Assembly: GCF_014196495.1 (NCBI RefSeq) | Contig: NZ_JACIDT010000003.1 | Span: forward strand, 1-64,000 | Reading direction: 5' to 3' | Source of the DNA: Sphingobium jiangsuense | Lineage (GTDB): Bacteria; Pseudomonadota; Alphaproteobacteria; Sphingomonadales; Sphingomonadaceae | Length of the DNA: 64,000 nt | In this document: positions 8,288-16,591 of the stretch, in pieces | Position numbering within the stretch: the first letter of the stretch is position 1 | Layout of the letters: the number at the start of each line of letters is the position of its first letter | The notes under the pieces: model-generated | Database searches by the model: none | Seen by the model: the letters and a program-made list of their open reading frames with translations, nothing else | Told to the model about the DNA's origin: nothing | Position numbers and translations under genes: made by a program

Positions 8288-9194
8288 CTATGAAGCGTTC
8301 CATCCGCGTGCGCAGCGCCGCATCGGGCAGGGGGCCGCGCGCCGCGCCCAGATTGTCATCGGCATAGCGCGTCTGCGCCGTGCCGGGGATGGCGATCGGC
8401 CGCGACGGGTGGGAAATCACATATTTGAGGAATATCTGCGCCCAGCTCGTCGCGCCGATCTCCTTCGCCCAGTCGGGCAGCGGGCGGCCCGCCGTCGCCT
8501 TGAACAGCCGGTCGCGGCCGAAGGGCAGGTTGATCATCACCGCCATGCCCTTGTCCTGCGCCAGCGGCAGGATGCGCTCGGCGGCGGTGCGGTTGTCGAG
8601 CGCATAGTCGATCTGAATGCTGTCCAGTGCATGGCGCCGCATCACCGCCTCGAAATCCGCATATTGGCCCGCGGAGGAGGTGGTGATGCCCAGCGCGCGG
8701 ATGCGGCCTGCGCTCTTGAGGTCGCGCAGCACCGGCAGTTGCTGCTCGACGCCGCGCAGATTGTGCACGGCGATCAGGTCCAGTTTGTCGGTGCGGAGCC
8801 TGCGGAACGACGCCTGTATCTGCGCGGCCCCGTCCTCGCGGGTTTCGGCGCCGACCTTGGTTGCGAGGAACAGCTTGTCGCGCACGCCCAGCTCCGCGAC
8901 GAGCCGGCCGACGACCTCCTCGGCCCGGCCGTAGGACGGGGCGGTGTCGATGACGCTGCCGCCCAGCTCCACGAAGCGGGCGATGGTGGCGCGCAGCGCG
9001 GCGAGCTGCTCCTCCCCCACCGGGTCGTTGTAGCGGCGCGAGGTGCCGATGCCGATGGCGGGCACGCTGACCCCGGCGCCGGGAATGGGGACGGTGTGCA
9101 GCGCTTGGGGCGAGGGCATGGCGGCGGCCAGCGCCCGGTTGGCGGCGAAGGGAAACAGGGCCAGGGTGGCGAGCAAATGTCTGCGGTCGATCAT
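8277..9194 (-). CDS. Exported aldo/keto reductase
   Basis: NAD(P)H-dependent oxidoreductase of 305 aa. A hydrophobic export signal with a twin-arginine-like start (MIDRRHLLATLALFPF, then an Ala-x-Ala site) precedes a TIM barrel. The family's catalytic tetrad is recognizable as D in VIDTAPSYG, Y in the same motif, K in FLATKVG and H in LIAVHNL. The ATG at 9194 was chosen because it gives a clean signal peptide; the frame runs further upstream without support. It is translationally coupled to the following transporter gene. The twin-arginine motif would suit export with bound cofactor. Substrate unknown. Confidence 0.85.
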   Translation of the reverse strand: MIDRRHLLATLALFPFAANRALAAAMPSPQALHTVPIPGAGVSVPAIGIGTSRRYNDPVGEEQLAALRATIARFVELGGSVIDTAPSYGRAEEVVGRLVAELGVRDKLFLATKVGAETREDGAAQIQASFRRLRTDKLDLIAVHNLRGVEQQLPVLRDLKSAGRIRALGITTSSAGQYADFEAVMRRHALDSIQIDYALDNRTAAERILPLAQDKGMAVMINLPFGRDRLFKATAGRPLPDWAKEIGATSWAQIFLKYVISHPSRPIAIPGTAQTRYADDNLGAARGPLPDAALRTRMERFIDGL

Positions 9195-9300
9195 GGCGCG
9201 TCCTCTTGTCACGTCATGCGGCCGGCGGCAGGGCCGGCGCCGTTGCAACGATATGATTGTCGTGCGACCGGCGGCAAGGTGCGCCATTCGGCGGCGACTG

Positions 9301-9948
9301 TCAAATTCCGCCTTGCAGCAGCGGCCGCATCAGCAGGCGGATATAGGCTTCGGTTTCCGCTTCGCCGGTGGGGTCGAAGCCCGCAAGGTCGATCAGCAGG
9401 TCCCGGTTGCCGAAGGCGATCAGCGCGCCGCCCAGCAGGTTGAAATAGGCGGCCGGGGCCGACGCGCCGGACAGCAGGCCGCGCCGTTCGAGCCGCTCGA
9501 ACAGCGGGCGCAGTATCTCCCACACCGGCTTGCCGAACGATGCCACCACCCAGTCGTGCCGCTCGCCGGAAACGGAAAACTCTTGTAGCATCAGCCGCGT
9601 CAGCCGCGGATTTTCGGCGAAACAGCGCAGGAAGGGCGGCAGGATCGCCGCCACGCTTTCTTCGGGCCGGTCCAGCGCATCGCCGTCGAGCGCCTCGCGC
9701 AGCAGCACCTCCCCCTTGCGCGCGAACGCCTCGATCACCGAGCGCCAGAGCTTCGCCTTGGACGGGAAATAATAGGCCAGATGCCCCGGCTCGATCCCGG
9801 CGGCGGCGGCGATCTGGCGCGTGCTGGCGCCGCTGAACCCGTGGAGGGAGAACACCTCCAGCGCGGCGTCGAGGATGATGTCGCGGTTTTCGGCGCCCGA
9901 ATAGCGGGCAAGTCTGCGGGGGCTGTCCGCACGGGAAGGGCTGGTCAT
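9301..9948 (-). CDS. TetR-family transcriptional regulator
   Basis: DNA-binding protein of 215 aa. The N-terminal helix-turn-helix reads ILDAALEVFSLHGFSGAS, then TRQIAAAAGIEPGHLAYYF (about residues 24-60), the classic TetR signature. The remainder is a ligand-binding helical domain. It is transcribed divergently from the Rieske oxygenase at 10066 with about 117 bases between, so it most likely represses that gene and itself; inverted repeats lie in the gap. The inducer is unknown, probably an aromatic or ether substrate of the oxygenase. Confidence 0.88.
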   Translation of the reverse strand: MTSPSRADSPRRLARYSGAENRDIILDAALEVFSLHGFSGASTRQIAAAAGIEPGHLAYYFPSKAKLWRSVIEAFARKGEVLLREALDGDALDRPEESVAAILPPFLRCFAENPRLTRLMLQEFSVSGERHDWVVASFGKPVWEILRPLFERLERRGLLSGASAPAAYFNLLGGALIAFGNRDLLIDLAGFDPTGEAETEAYIRLLMRPLLQGGI

Positions 9949-9958
9949 CGCAGGAAAC

Positions 9959-10003
9959 TGGCATTGTTTTTGGCGATTGACAAATATCTTGGGCAAATGC
10001 CAA
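9959..10003. promoter_or_regulatory. Inverted repeats in the TetR/Rieske divergent promoter region
   Basis: TGGCATT (9959-9965) is matched by AATGCCA (9996-10002), and nested inside it TTGGC (9970-9974) is matched by GCCAA (9999-10003). A TTGACA hexamer at 9977-9982 could be a -35 element for the rightward oxygenase promoter, though no good -10 was seen. The position between the divergent genes fits a TetR operator; binding is inferred. Confidence 0.4.
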
Positions 10004-10065
10004 ACATGCATGGACGGCGATGCCGCAGGCCATGCCGATTCATAACGAAATGCCAGGAGAACCCG

Positions 10066-11130
10066 ATGCACCCTCTGAAGGTCGAACAGCCCTATCCCTA
10101 CGAACAATGGTGGGTCGCCGCCTATTCTGCCGAGATCGGGCGGACGATCGCGGCGCGCACCATCCTTGGCATGCCGCTGATCCTCTACCGCACGGAAGCG
10201 GGGGAGGCGGTGGCCCTGTCCGGCATCTGCCCGCACCGCTCCTTCCCGCTCGATCAGGGCTGTCTGGTCGGGGACAGCGTGCGCTGCGGCTATCACGGCT
10301 TCACCTTCGCCGCGTCGGGGGAGTGCGTGGAGGTGCCCAGCCAGTCGGGCGTGCCGACCCATTCCGCGCTGCGGCGCTACCCGGTGGCGGAGCGTGGCGA
10401 CCTCATCTGGATATGGACGGGCAGCGAGGAAACGGCCGATCCCGCGCTTCTGCCCGATATCGAGTCGATGGGGCCGGGCAATCCCGGCTGGACGGTGGAG
10501 CAGCATCCGCCCGCGACCATCGCCGCGCGCTACACGCTGCTGATCGACAATCTGCTCGACCTGAGCCATGCGAGCTTCATCCATTCGGACACGATCCCGG
10601 CGGGGGAAAAGGTCGCGGCGCTGCCGGTCGAACTGATCGAGACGGAAAAGAGCCTCAATGTCCGGCGGCTGGGGTGCAACCTGCCGCCCAATCCCTTTTT
10701 CCGGCTGATGTTCCCCGATCATGACGGGCCGATCGACCAGTCGTTCGACGCCGAATATTTCGGCCCGCACCTGATCCGCACCGGCGGCGCGCTTCACGCC
10801 TCGGCTACCGGCGAGCGGCTGGGGACGCAGAATTACATCCACCTCATCACCCCGGAAACGCCGACGACGCTGCGCTATTTCGTCGTCACCGCGCGCGATT
10901 TCGGCGCGGACAATGCGGCGCTCGGCCGGCTCCACCTCGACATGGGGACGCGCATCCAGCCACAGGACCAGGCGGCGATCGAGTCGATCGAGAAGGTGCT
11001 GCAAACGCTCGCGCCGCATCCGCGCGAGGTGTCGGCGCGGGTCGATACCGGGGCGCTCAAGGTGCGCAAGCGGCTGACCGACCAGATCGTGGCGGAGCAG
11101 CGCGCGCGGCGGGAACCGGCTGCCGCCTGA
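10066..11130 (+). CDS. Rieske [2Fe-2S] aromatic ring-hydroxylating / O-demethylase oxygenase
   Basis: Oxygenase component of 354 aa. The Rieske motif is C55-x-H57 and C74-x2-H77 (CPH and CGYH), and the mononuclear iron site is N162-x2-D165-x2-H168-x4-H173 (NLLDLSHASFIH). The size and arrangement resemble the vanillate O-demethylase/phenoxybenzoate dioxygenase branch. The ATG at 10066 has an AGGAGA ribosome site. No ferredoxin or reductase gene is adjacent, so electrons must come from proteins encoded elsewhere. Regulation by the divergent TetR protein is likely. The exact substrate cannot be told from sequence alone. Confidence 0.9.
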   Translation: MHPLKVEQPYPYEQWWVAAYSAEIGRTIAARTILGMPLILYRTEAGEAVALSGICPHRSFPLDQGCLVGDSVRCGYHGFTFAASGECVEVPSQSGVPTHSALRRYPVAERGDLIWIWTGSEETADPALLPDIESMGPGNPGWTVEQHPPATIAARYTLLIDNLLDLSHASFIHSDTIPAGEKVAALPVELIETEKSLNVRRLGCNLPPNPFFRLMFPDHDGPIDQSFDAEYFGPHLIRTGGALHASATGERLGTQNYIHLITPETPTTLRYFVVTARDFGADNAALGRLHLDMGTRIQPQDQAAIESIEKVLQTLAPHPREVSARVDTGALKVRKRLTDQIVAEQRARREPAAA

Positions 11131-11151
11131 CGCGGCGGGCCGGGCGTGCCG

Positions 11152-11258
11152 CTAGAGCATGATCCACTTCAACTGAAGCGGATCATGCTCTGATTATCTT
11201 TTGTTTTCCGCATTTTCCGAGCCGTCAGGTGGGGCCACCTGACTTGAAAATGCTCTAG
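11152..11258. repeat. Composite palindromic intergenic repeat, also a likely bidirectional terminator
   Basis: A 107-base element bounded by CTAGAGCAT (11152-11160) and ATGCTCTAG (11250-11258). Inside are two hairpins: AGAGCATGATCC (11154-11165) with GGATCATGCTCT (11180-11191), and GTCAGGTGG (11224-11232) with CCACCTGAC (11235-11243). It looks like the dispersed REP-type palindromes common between convergent genes in sphingomonads. Its right edge contains the stop codon of the glucosidase gene. Confidence 0.75.
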
Positions 11259-13465
11259 ACAAGGGACAGCACCCGGACGTCGCCGGTGCGGTGCAGCACG
11301 TCGACCAGCACCTTGCGGCCGGATCGCCGCAGCATGATGTCGGCCTTGCCGTTGCCCACCGCCAGCGAGCGGATCAGCAGTTCGTCGATGAAGGAGGGCA
11401 GCACCGGGTCGCTGAAATGGATCTGCCGCGTCTGCGCGTCGAACGACAGGCCGAGGCTCGACTGGATGAGGAACAACAGCGAGGCCGCCGACCATGCCTG
11501 CGGGATGCAGGCGACCGGATAGAAGGTCGGTCCCTGCGCCGGGCGGCGCGGGAAGCCGCAGAACAGTTCCGGCAGGCGGCGCAGGTCGACATCGGTGGAC
11601 GCGTCGAGCAGCCCCTCGAAGATGCGGGCGACCTCCGCCTGGAAGCCGTAGCGGGCGAAACCGGCGGCGATCAGCGCATTGTCGTGCGGCCAGATCGAGC
11701 CGTTATGATAGCTCATCGGGTTGTAGCGCGCCTCGCTCGCCGCGATGGTGCGGATGCCCCAGCCGGAAAAGGAGGCGGGCTCCATCAGCGCGGCGACGAT
11801 TCCCGGCGCGCGTTCCGGCAGGGCGAGACCGGTGAACAGCGCATGCCCGGCGTTGGAGGAGCGCACGCGACACGGACGCTTGGCGCCGTCCAGCGCGAGC
11901 ACATAGGTGCCCAGTTCCTCGTCGAAGAAGTCGCGGTCGAACCGCTCGCGCAGCGCCAGCGCCCGCGCGCGCAGGCTCATCGCGCGGGCCGGGTTGCCCA
12001 GCCGGTCGAGCATGGTCGCGGCGGCTTCCCACGCGCCATAGACATAGGCCTGCACCTCGACCAGCGCGATCGGCCCCTGCGCCAGCGTGCCGTCGGCATG
12101 GAAAACCGAATCATAGCTGTCTTTCCAGCCCTGATTGACGAGGCCCTGATCGCTGTGGCGGCCATATTCGACATAGCCGTCGCCGTCCCGGTCGCCATGA
12201 CGGTCGATCCATTCCAGCGCGGCCTCGATATGCGGCCATATGCGGCCGACGAAGGCCACGTCGTTGGTGCGCTCCAGATAGGCGCCCGCCAGCATGACGA
12301 ACAGCGGCGTTGAATCGATGCTGCCGTAATAATGACGGAACGGCACCTCGCCCAGCACCGCCATTTCCCCCTGCCGGACCTCATGCAATATCTTGCCCGG
12401 CTCGGCATCGGCGTCGGCGTCGAAATCCTTCGCCTGATGCGCGGCGAGGTAGGAGAGCACGCCGCGCGCGATCTGCGGATCGATCCACAGCGTCTCCAGC
12501 GCGGTGATCAGCGCGTCGCGCCCGAACACGGTGCTGAACCACGGTATCCCGGCATAGGGATAGGGGCCGTATTCGGTCTCGGTCAGCAGCATGCACAGGT
12601 CGGCCACGCAGCGCCGCAGCGCCTGATTGAGAATCTCGTTCGACGAGACCATCGCGGCGGCGCGCGACGAGGTGTTGCGCAGCGCGCGGCGGGCGTCGCG
12701 GAAGGAATGGAGCAGGAACTGGCGCAGGTCGCGCTTCAGGTCGGTCTTGCCGCAGCTTATCTCGATCAGGATCGTCCGCCGCGTCCGGGGCGGCAGCTCG
12801 AACGTGAAGATCGCCTGATTTTCGCACAGTTCCTGCGGCGCGGGCTCGAAGCGCAGCGTCGTCTGGCGGACGGTCCCGTCACGCCCGCGATAGCCCAGGA
12901 TCACATGATCCTCGCCGATCACCGGCGGGTGGAAATCGCCCCGCTGCGGCCGCACCGCGCCGCGCACCTCGAACAGGTCGGAAAAATCGGCGGCGAAGGC
13001 GAGTTCGACGGCGATGCGCTGCGGCTTTTCGTCATAGTTGAACAGCGCCAGCCGCTCGAACGCCGCGCCTTTCCACAGGAAGCGCGTGCGGCGGATATGG
13101 ACGAGATCGTGCCGCAGCACACGGCCGCCATCGGCGTCGAACAGGTCCGGATTGGCGAGGTCGCAGGTCAGCGTCGCATTGTCCTCGCGCAAGGCGGAAC
13201 TTAGCAATATCGGCCGCGTTCCACCATTGAGCGTCAGGTAGAAGTGGGAAAGATGCCGGGTATCCTTGTGGTACAGCCCTTCCGGGCTGCCCGGCCCGTT
13301 GATCGCGTCGCCGCTATGGTCGAACAGCGCGAAGGTGTCGCCATGCTTGAGCGTGCGCGGTCGTCTTTCGTGCAGCGATGCCGCGGCCGGCACGAAGAAT
13401 TGCGCGGCGGCCTTGGCGGGTTCCTCGTCCTTGGGCGCGACGGGGCGAATGTTGGAAACGGTCAT
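11255..13465 (-). CDS. Amylo-alpha-1,6-glucosidase / glycogen-debranching-like glycosidase
   Basis: Protein of 736 aa. The N-terminal beta-sandwich domain (about residues 30-240, with GLYHKDTRHLSHF) matches the GDE N-terminal family, and the rest is an (alpha/alpha)6 barrel of the GH15/GH63/GDE type, with acidic clusters around WFSTVFGRDALIT, VNQGWKDSYDSVF and NGSIWPHDNALI. No signal peptide, so cytoplasmic. The next gene upstream on the same strand is a GT4 glycosyltransferase 19 bases away; this pair suggests synthesis or turnover of an alpha-glucan or glycoside such as a storage or stress sugar. The stop codon lies inside the palindromic repeat at 11152-11258. Confidence 0.87.
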   Translation of the reverse strand: MTVSNIRPVAPKDEEPAKAAAQFFVPAAASLHERRPRTLKHGDTFALFDHSGDAINGPGSPEGLYHKDTRHLSHFYLTLNGGTRPILLSSALREDNATLTCDLANPDLFDADGGRVLRHDLVHIRRTRFLWKGAAFERLALFNYDEKPQRIAVELAFAADFSDLFEVRGAVRPQRGDFHPPVIGEDHVILGYRGRDGTVRQTTLRFEPAPQELCENQAIFTFELPPRTRRTILIEISCGKTDLKRDLRQFLLHSFRDARRALRNTSSRAAAMVSSNEILNQALRRCVADLCMLLTETEYGPYPYAGIPWFSTVFGRDALITALETLWIDPQIARGVLSYLAAHQAKDFDADADAEPGKILHEVRQGEMAVLGEVPFRHYYGSIDSTPLFVMLAGAYLERTNDVAFVGRIWPHIEAALEWIDRHGDRDGDGYVEYGRHSDQGLVNQGWKDSYDSVFHADGTLAQGPIALVEVQAYVYGAWEAAATMLDRLGNPARAMSLRARALALRERFDRDFFDEELGTYVLALDGAKRPCRVRSSNAGHALFTGLALPERAPGIVAALMEPASFSGWGIRTIAASEARYNPMSYHNGSIWPHDNALIAAGFARYGFQAEVARIFEGLLDASTDVDLRRLPELFCGFPRRPAQGPTFYPVACIPQAWSAASLLFLIQSSLGLSFDAQTRQIHFSDPVLPSFIDELLIRSLAVGNGKADIMLRRSGRKVLVDVLHRTGDVRVLSLV

Positions 13466-13484
13466 TGCGATCTCCCCCGATCAG

Positions 13485-14579
13485 TCAGGCCACGATTTGC
13501 AGTCCGGTGGCTTCCGCCCGAAACCGCCGATAGGATATGGCGGCGGCATCGGCGTCCGGCAGGCGCCGGTAGAGGTCGAGATAATCGGTGACCATGCGTT
13601 CGACGGAGAAGCGCCGTTCGAACGTCGCGCGCACGCGCGTCCTGTCGATCCTGTCGAGATGGGAGACGGCGGTGACGGCTTCCTCCACCGTATCGACGAT
13701 GAAGCCGGAAACGCCATGGTCGATGATTTCGGGCACCGAGCCGCAACGGAAGGCGATGACCGGCGTGCCGCAGGCCATCGCCTCTATCATCACCAGCCCG
13801 AAGGGTTCGGGCCAGTCGATCGGGAACAGCAGGCCGAGCGCATTGCCGAGGAATTCGGCCTTTTGCCGCTCGTTGATCTCACCGATATATTCGACATTGG
13901 GCGTGACGCGGATCATCGGCGCGATCACCTCGTCCCAATAGGCCTGATCGGCCTTGTCGATCTTGGCGGCGATTTTCAGCGTCATGCCGGTCGCCGCGGC
14001 GATGGCGATCGCGCGGTCGGGCCGCTTTTCGGGCGAGATGCGGCCGAGAAAGGCGAGATAATCCCCTTGCGGATGCTCCGTTACCGGCAGCAGGTCCCTG
14101 GGCAGCCCATGGTGGACGGTGCCGACCCAGTTGACCGGCGGCATCGGCCTGCGCTGGTCGTTGGAGATGGAAACGAGCGGCAGGTCGGGGAAGGTCCGGT
14201 AGAAGGGCATGAGGTCGGGCAGGTCGAGCCGCCCGTGCAGCGTCGTCAGCGTGCGCCCGGCAAGCTCGCTCACCAGCGGGGCGTGCAGCAGGTCGATATG
14301 GAAATGCAGCACGTCGAAATCGTCGACGCGCCGCCGCACCTCGTCGAGCAGGATCATGTGATGGGGCAGCGGGTCCTGCACCCTGGGGTCCAGCCGCAGC
14401 GCGGTATCGCAAATCGGAACCAGCCGTGCCGATGTCCGGGAATCCCCGCTGGCGAACAGCGTGACATCATGGCCCTGGCGCACCAGTTCCTCGGTTATGT
14501 AGGACACGATGCGTTCGGTCCCGCCATATAATCTGGGTGGCACGCTCTCGGCGAGCGGAGCGATCTGCGCGATTTTCAT
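13485..14579 (-). CDS. GT4-family glycosyltransferase
   Basis: Retaining GT-B fold glycosyltransferase of 364 aa. The glycine-rich N-terminal loop is PPRLYGGTERIVSYI. The nucleotide-sugar site contains FLGRISPEKRPDRAI and the E-x7-E type motif in EPFGLVMIEAMACGTPVIAF. The ATG at 14579 starts the conserved MKIAQIAPL strand; the longer frame from 14618 is not needed. It precedes the glucosidase gene on the same strand and probably forms an operon with it. Donor and acceptor sugars are unknown. Confidence 0.88.
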   Translation of the reverse strand: MKIAQIAPLAESVPPRLYGGTERIVSYITEELVRQGHDVTLFASGDSRTSARLVPICDTALRLDPRVQDPLPHHMILLDEVRRRVDDFDVLHFHIDLLHAPLVSELAGRTLTTLHGRLDLPDLMPFYRTFPDLPLVSISNDQRRPMPPVNWVGTVHHGLPRDLLPVTEHPQGDYLAFLGRISPEKRPDRAIAIAAATGMTLKIAAKIDKADQAYWDEVIAPMIRVTPNVEYIGEINERQKAEFLGNALGLLFPIDWPEPFGLVMIEAMACGTPVIAFRCGSVPEIIDHGVSGFIVDTVEEAVTAVSHLDRIDRTRVRATFERRFSVERMVTDYLDLYRRLPDADAAAISYRRFRAEATGLQIVA

Positions 14580-15115
14580 GGTCTCGTCTCCCTGATTTTT
14601 GCAAACAGACAGGGACACCGGTCAGTTCCCTGCCTGTCGACCGGAACAGAAAGAAAGGGGCCGGCCCGAATGGCGGCCCCGGTCGTGAAGCGTCAGTCTG
14701 TCGCAGATGCGGGCGCGGCCGTCTCCTTTCCGGCATGGGCGGTGGCGGAGATTCCGGACGCAGGCCGCCATCCGATGGCGCGGCCCCCGGCGCGCCGCCG
14801 GGGCCTGTCGTCGTGCAAGGGATGGAAATGCATGGCAAAACCTCCGATCGCAGCAAGGAAACTGGAAATGGCGTGCCCGCCTGTCCGCAGACAGCCCGAA
14901 ATCAGGAGCTAGGGAGAGGACCCTTCGCCTTCAAGAAGCGGGCGGGAATTTTTTGGCCGCCCCCATGCAACCGGCGCGGCCTTGCCGTTTTTTCTCCCCG
15001 GTCCTGCCGCGCCGCTCCCTCTTGACTTGCGCGCGGCGAGTGGCAGATTTTTTCTTCTTCGGCATAGTGTCGAGGCAGCAGAAGAGGAGCGACCGGCGAG
15101 GAAAGGAGGACAATC
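14580..15115. other. Intergenic region with one inverted repeat, no convincing gene
   Basis: No frame here resembles a protein family. ACAGACAGGGA (14605-14615) pairs with TCCCTGCCTGT (14627-14637), 10 of 11 bases, in the leader of the glycosyltransferase gene, and could be an operator or a leader hairpin. The stretch also must hold the promoter for the rightward Usg unit. Confidence 0.4.
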
Positions 15116-15211
15116 ATGCCGCAGCCTGTTTCCGCTTTTCGTCACCCCATCGAAGGCGCGCACCGCCCCGCCCGCCGATCCCGGCCGGGCCGCAGCCGGA
15201 GGCGCCGGTGA
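15116..15211 (+). CDS. Possible 31-aa arginine-rich leader peptide upstream of usg
   Basis: An ATG at 15116 follows a strong AGGAGG ribosome site by about 8 bases and opens a 31-codon frame with 10 arginines, four of them at the very C-terminus. Its TGA overlaps the usg ATG (TGATG at 15209-15213). Such an arrangement suits a translationally coupled leader peptide. It matches no family I know and could be chance, because high-GC sequence yields Arg-rich frames easily. Confidence 0.35.
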   Translation: MPQPVSAFRHPIEGAHRPARRSRPGRSRRRR

Positions 15212-15480
15212 TGGCGCAGGAGGACCTGCTGCTGCAACTGAAGGGTTATGGGCTGATGACGGCGGAGATCAGCTATTATATGCCGGATCATCCCGCACTG
15301 CTGCAAACTTTCATCTGGCAGCAATATGATGTCGCGCCGCAATTCCCGGTGCTTCACCGGTTTCTCGACCATTGGCGGCGGGAAATAGAGGCGGCGCTGC
15401 ATTCTATCCGCATCGCGCACCGGCATCTGATCGGCCCGGTCGAATGGCGCGCGGTGGACGGCATCATCTCCATCCACTGA
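15211..15480 (+). CDS. usg: Usg family protein (function unknown)
   Basis: Protein of 89 aa with the hallmark features of the Usg family: QLKGYGLMTAEI, YYMPDHPALLQTFIWQ and a C-terminal RIAHRHLIGPVEWRAVDG. The family is named for a gene upstream of trpF in Caulobacter and is widespread in alphaproteobacteria without a proven function. The start has its own GGAGG site 8 bases upstream. It is small, soluble and rich in aromatic residues. Here it is not next to trp genes. Confidence 0.85.
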   Translation: MAQEDLLLQLKGYGLMTAEISYYMPDHPALLQTFIWQQYDVAPQFPVLHRFLDHWRREIEAALHSIRIAHRHLIGPVEWRAVDGIISIH

Positions 15481-15499
15481 GAGAGGGACGAGCCGCGCG

Positions 15500-16303
15500 C
15501 TACAGGCAGGCGGCCAGCCCGGCGCGATAGTCGCGGTAGCGCGGACGCCAGCCCAGCAGGCGCGCCGCGCGCCGCGCGCTGACGCGGCGGTTCTCGCGAT
15601 AGAAGGCCGCCGCCGCCTCCGACAGCCCGGCTTCCTCCAGCGTCCGCATCGGCGGCGGGGGCAGGCCGAGCAGCGCGCAGGCATGCTCGATCACCCGGTT
15701 CTGGCTGCACGGAAAATCGTCGGCGATGTTATAGACGCCGGGCGGACCGGACAGGCTCGCGAGCACCGCCCCGCCGATATCGTCGACATGGATGCGGCTG
15801 AAAACCTGTCCGGGCAGGTCGATGCGGTGCGCCTTGCCCTCGCGCACCCGGTCGATCGCGCTGCGGCCGGGGCCGTAAATGCCCGGCAGGCGAAAGACGC
15901 GCATGTCACAGCGCAGGTCCTGCCATGCGCGGTCGGTGCGCACGCGGGCGTCGCGGCGGCCGGTGCCGGTAGGCGCGCTTTCGTCCACCCACGCCCCGCC
16001 GGTGTCGCCATAGACGCCGGTGGAGGAAAGATAGCCGACCCAGCCGGCCGCCGCCGCGCGAAGCGCGCCACCATGGCGATCGAGCACCGGATCGCCGCCG
16101 TCGCAGCCGGGGGGAACGGAGGAGAGGATATGCGTCGCCTCGCCCAGCGCGCGGCGGATGGCGGCGTCGTCCTCCAGCGCGAGGATATCGGGACCGGCCG
16201 CCTCGCGTTGCACGCCGGTGACGCGCCAGCCCGCCGCGCGCAGCCGCACCGCCAGCCGCGAAGCGCTGTAGCCCAGCCCGAAGATCAGCATATGCGGCGT
16301 CAT
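15500..16303 (-). CDS. SDR-family NAD(P)-dependent protein, YeeZ-like
   Basis: Extended/atypical short-chain dehydrogenase-like protein of 267 aa. The Rossmann motif is FGLGYSASRLA at the N-terminus. STGVYGD carries the position of the usual YxxxK-type site but without the full catalytic pattern, as in YeeZ-like proteins. The ATG at 16303 places the nucleotide loop at the expected distance; the frame stays open far upstream, opposite the TonB receptor gene. It is convergent with usg. Substrate unknown. Confidence 0.8.
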   Translation of the reverse strand: MTPHMLIFGLGYSASRLAVRLRAAGWRVTGVQREAAGPDILALEDDAAIRRALGEATHILSSVPPGCDGGDPVLDRHGGALRAAAAGWVGYLSSTGVYGDTGGAWVDESAPTGTGRRDARVRTDRAWQDLRCDMRVFRLPGIYGPGRSAIDRVREGKAHRIDLPGQVFSRIHVDDIGGAVLASLSGPPGVYNIADDFPCSQNRVIEHACALLGLPPPPMRTLEEAGLSEAAAAFYRENRRVSARRAARLLGWRPRYRDYRAGLAACL

Positions 16304-16499
16304 CGGCCCTGTAGACCAGCCGCGGGGTGGCGGCGCAAGCGCGCTCTTTCCCGGCCGGCGGGTCTTTTTTCGTGACGCGTCATGGCGGGATAATGACGCA
16401 TCGCGGCGGAAATATGCGTGGATCGGCAAGAAAAAGACGGAAATCCAAGGGATTTTGCCGGTGATGCATTTTTGCACCTGCGTCCTTTCTTTATCGCTT

Positions 16500-16550
16500 C
16501 TGTCATCGAACTGAAACCCCATCGTCGCCGGACTGTCATCCCGCTTGTCT
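16500..16550 (+). promoter_or_regulatory. Two Pho-box-like motifs upstream of the TonB receptor-phytase operon
   Basis: CTGTCAT-cgaa-CTGAAAC (16500-16517) and CTGTCAT-cccg-CTTGTCT (16533-16550) each match the PhoB pattern of two 7-bp direct repeats separated by 4 bases. Their starts are 33 bases apart, three 11-base turns, so all half-sites are on one helical phase. They lie 42-92 bases before the ATG of an operon for phytate use, which is what phosphate-starvation control predicts. Confidence 0.7.
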
Positions 16551-16591
16551 AGGGCGCCCCCGGAACCGATCCACCAAGGGGTAAAAAACCG

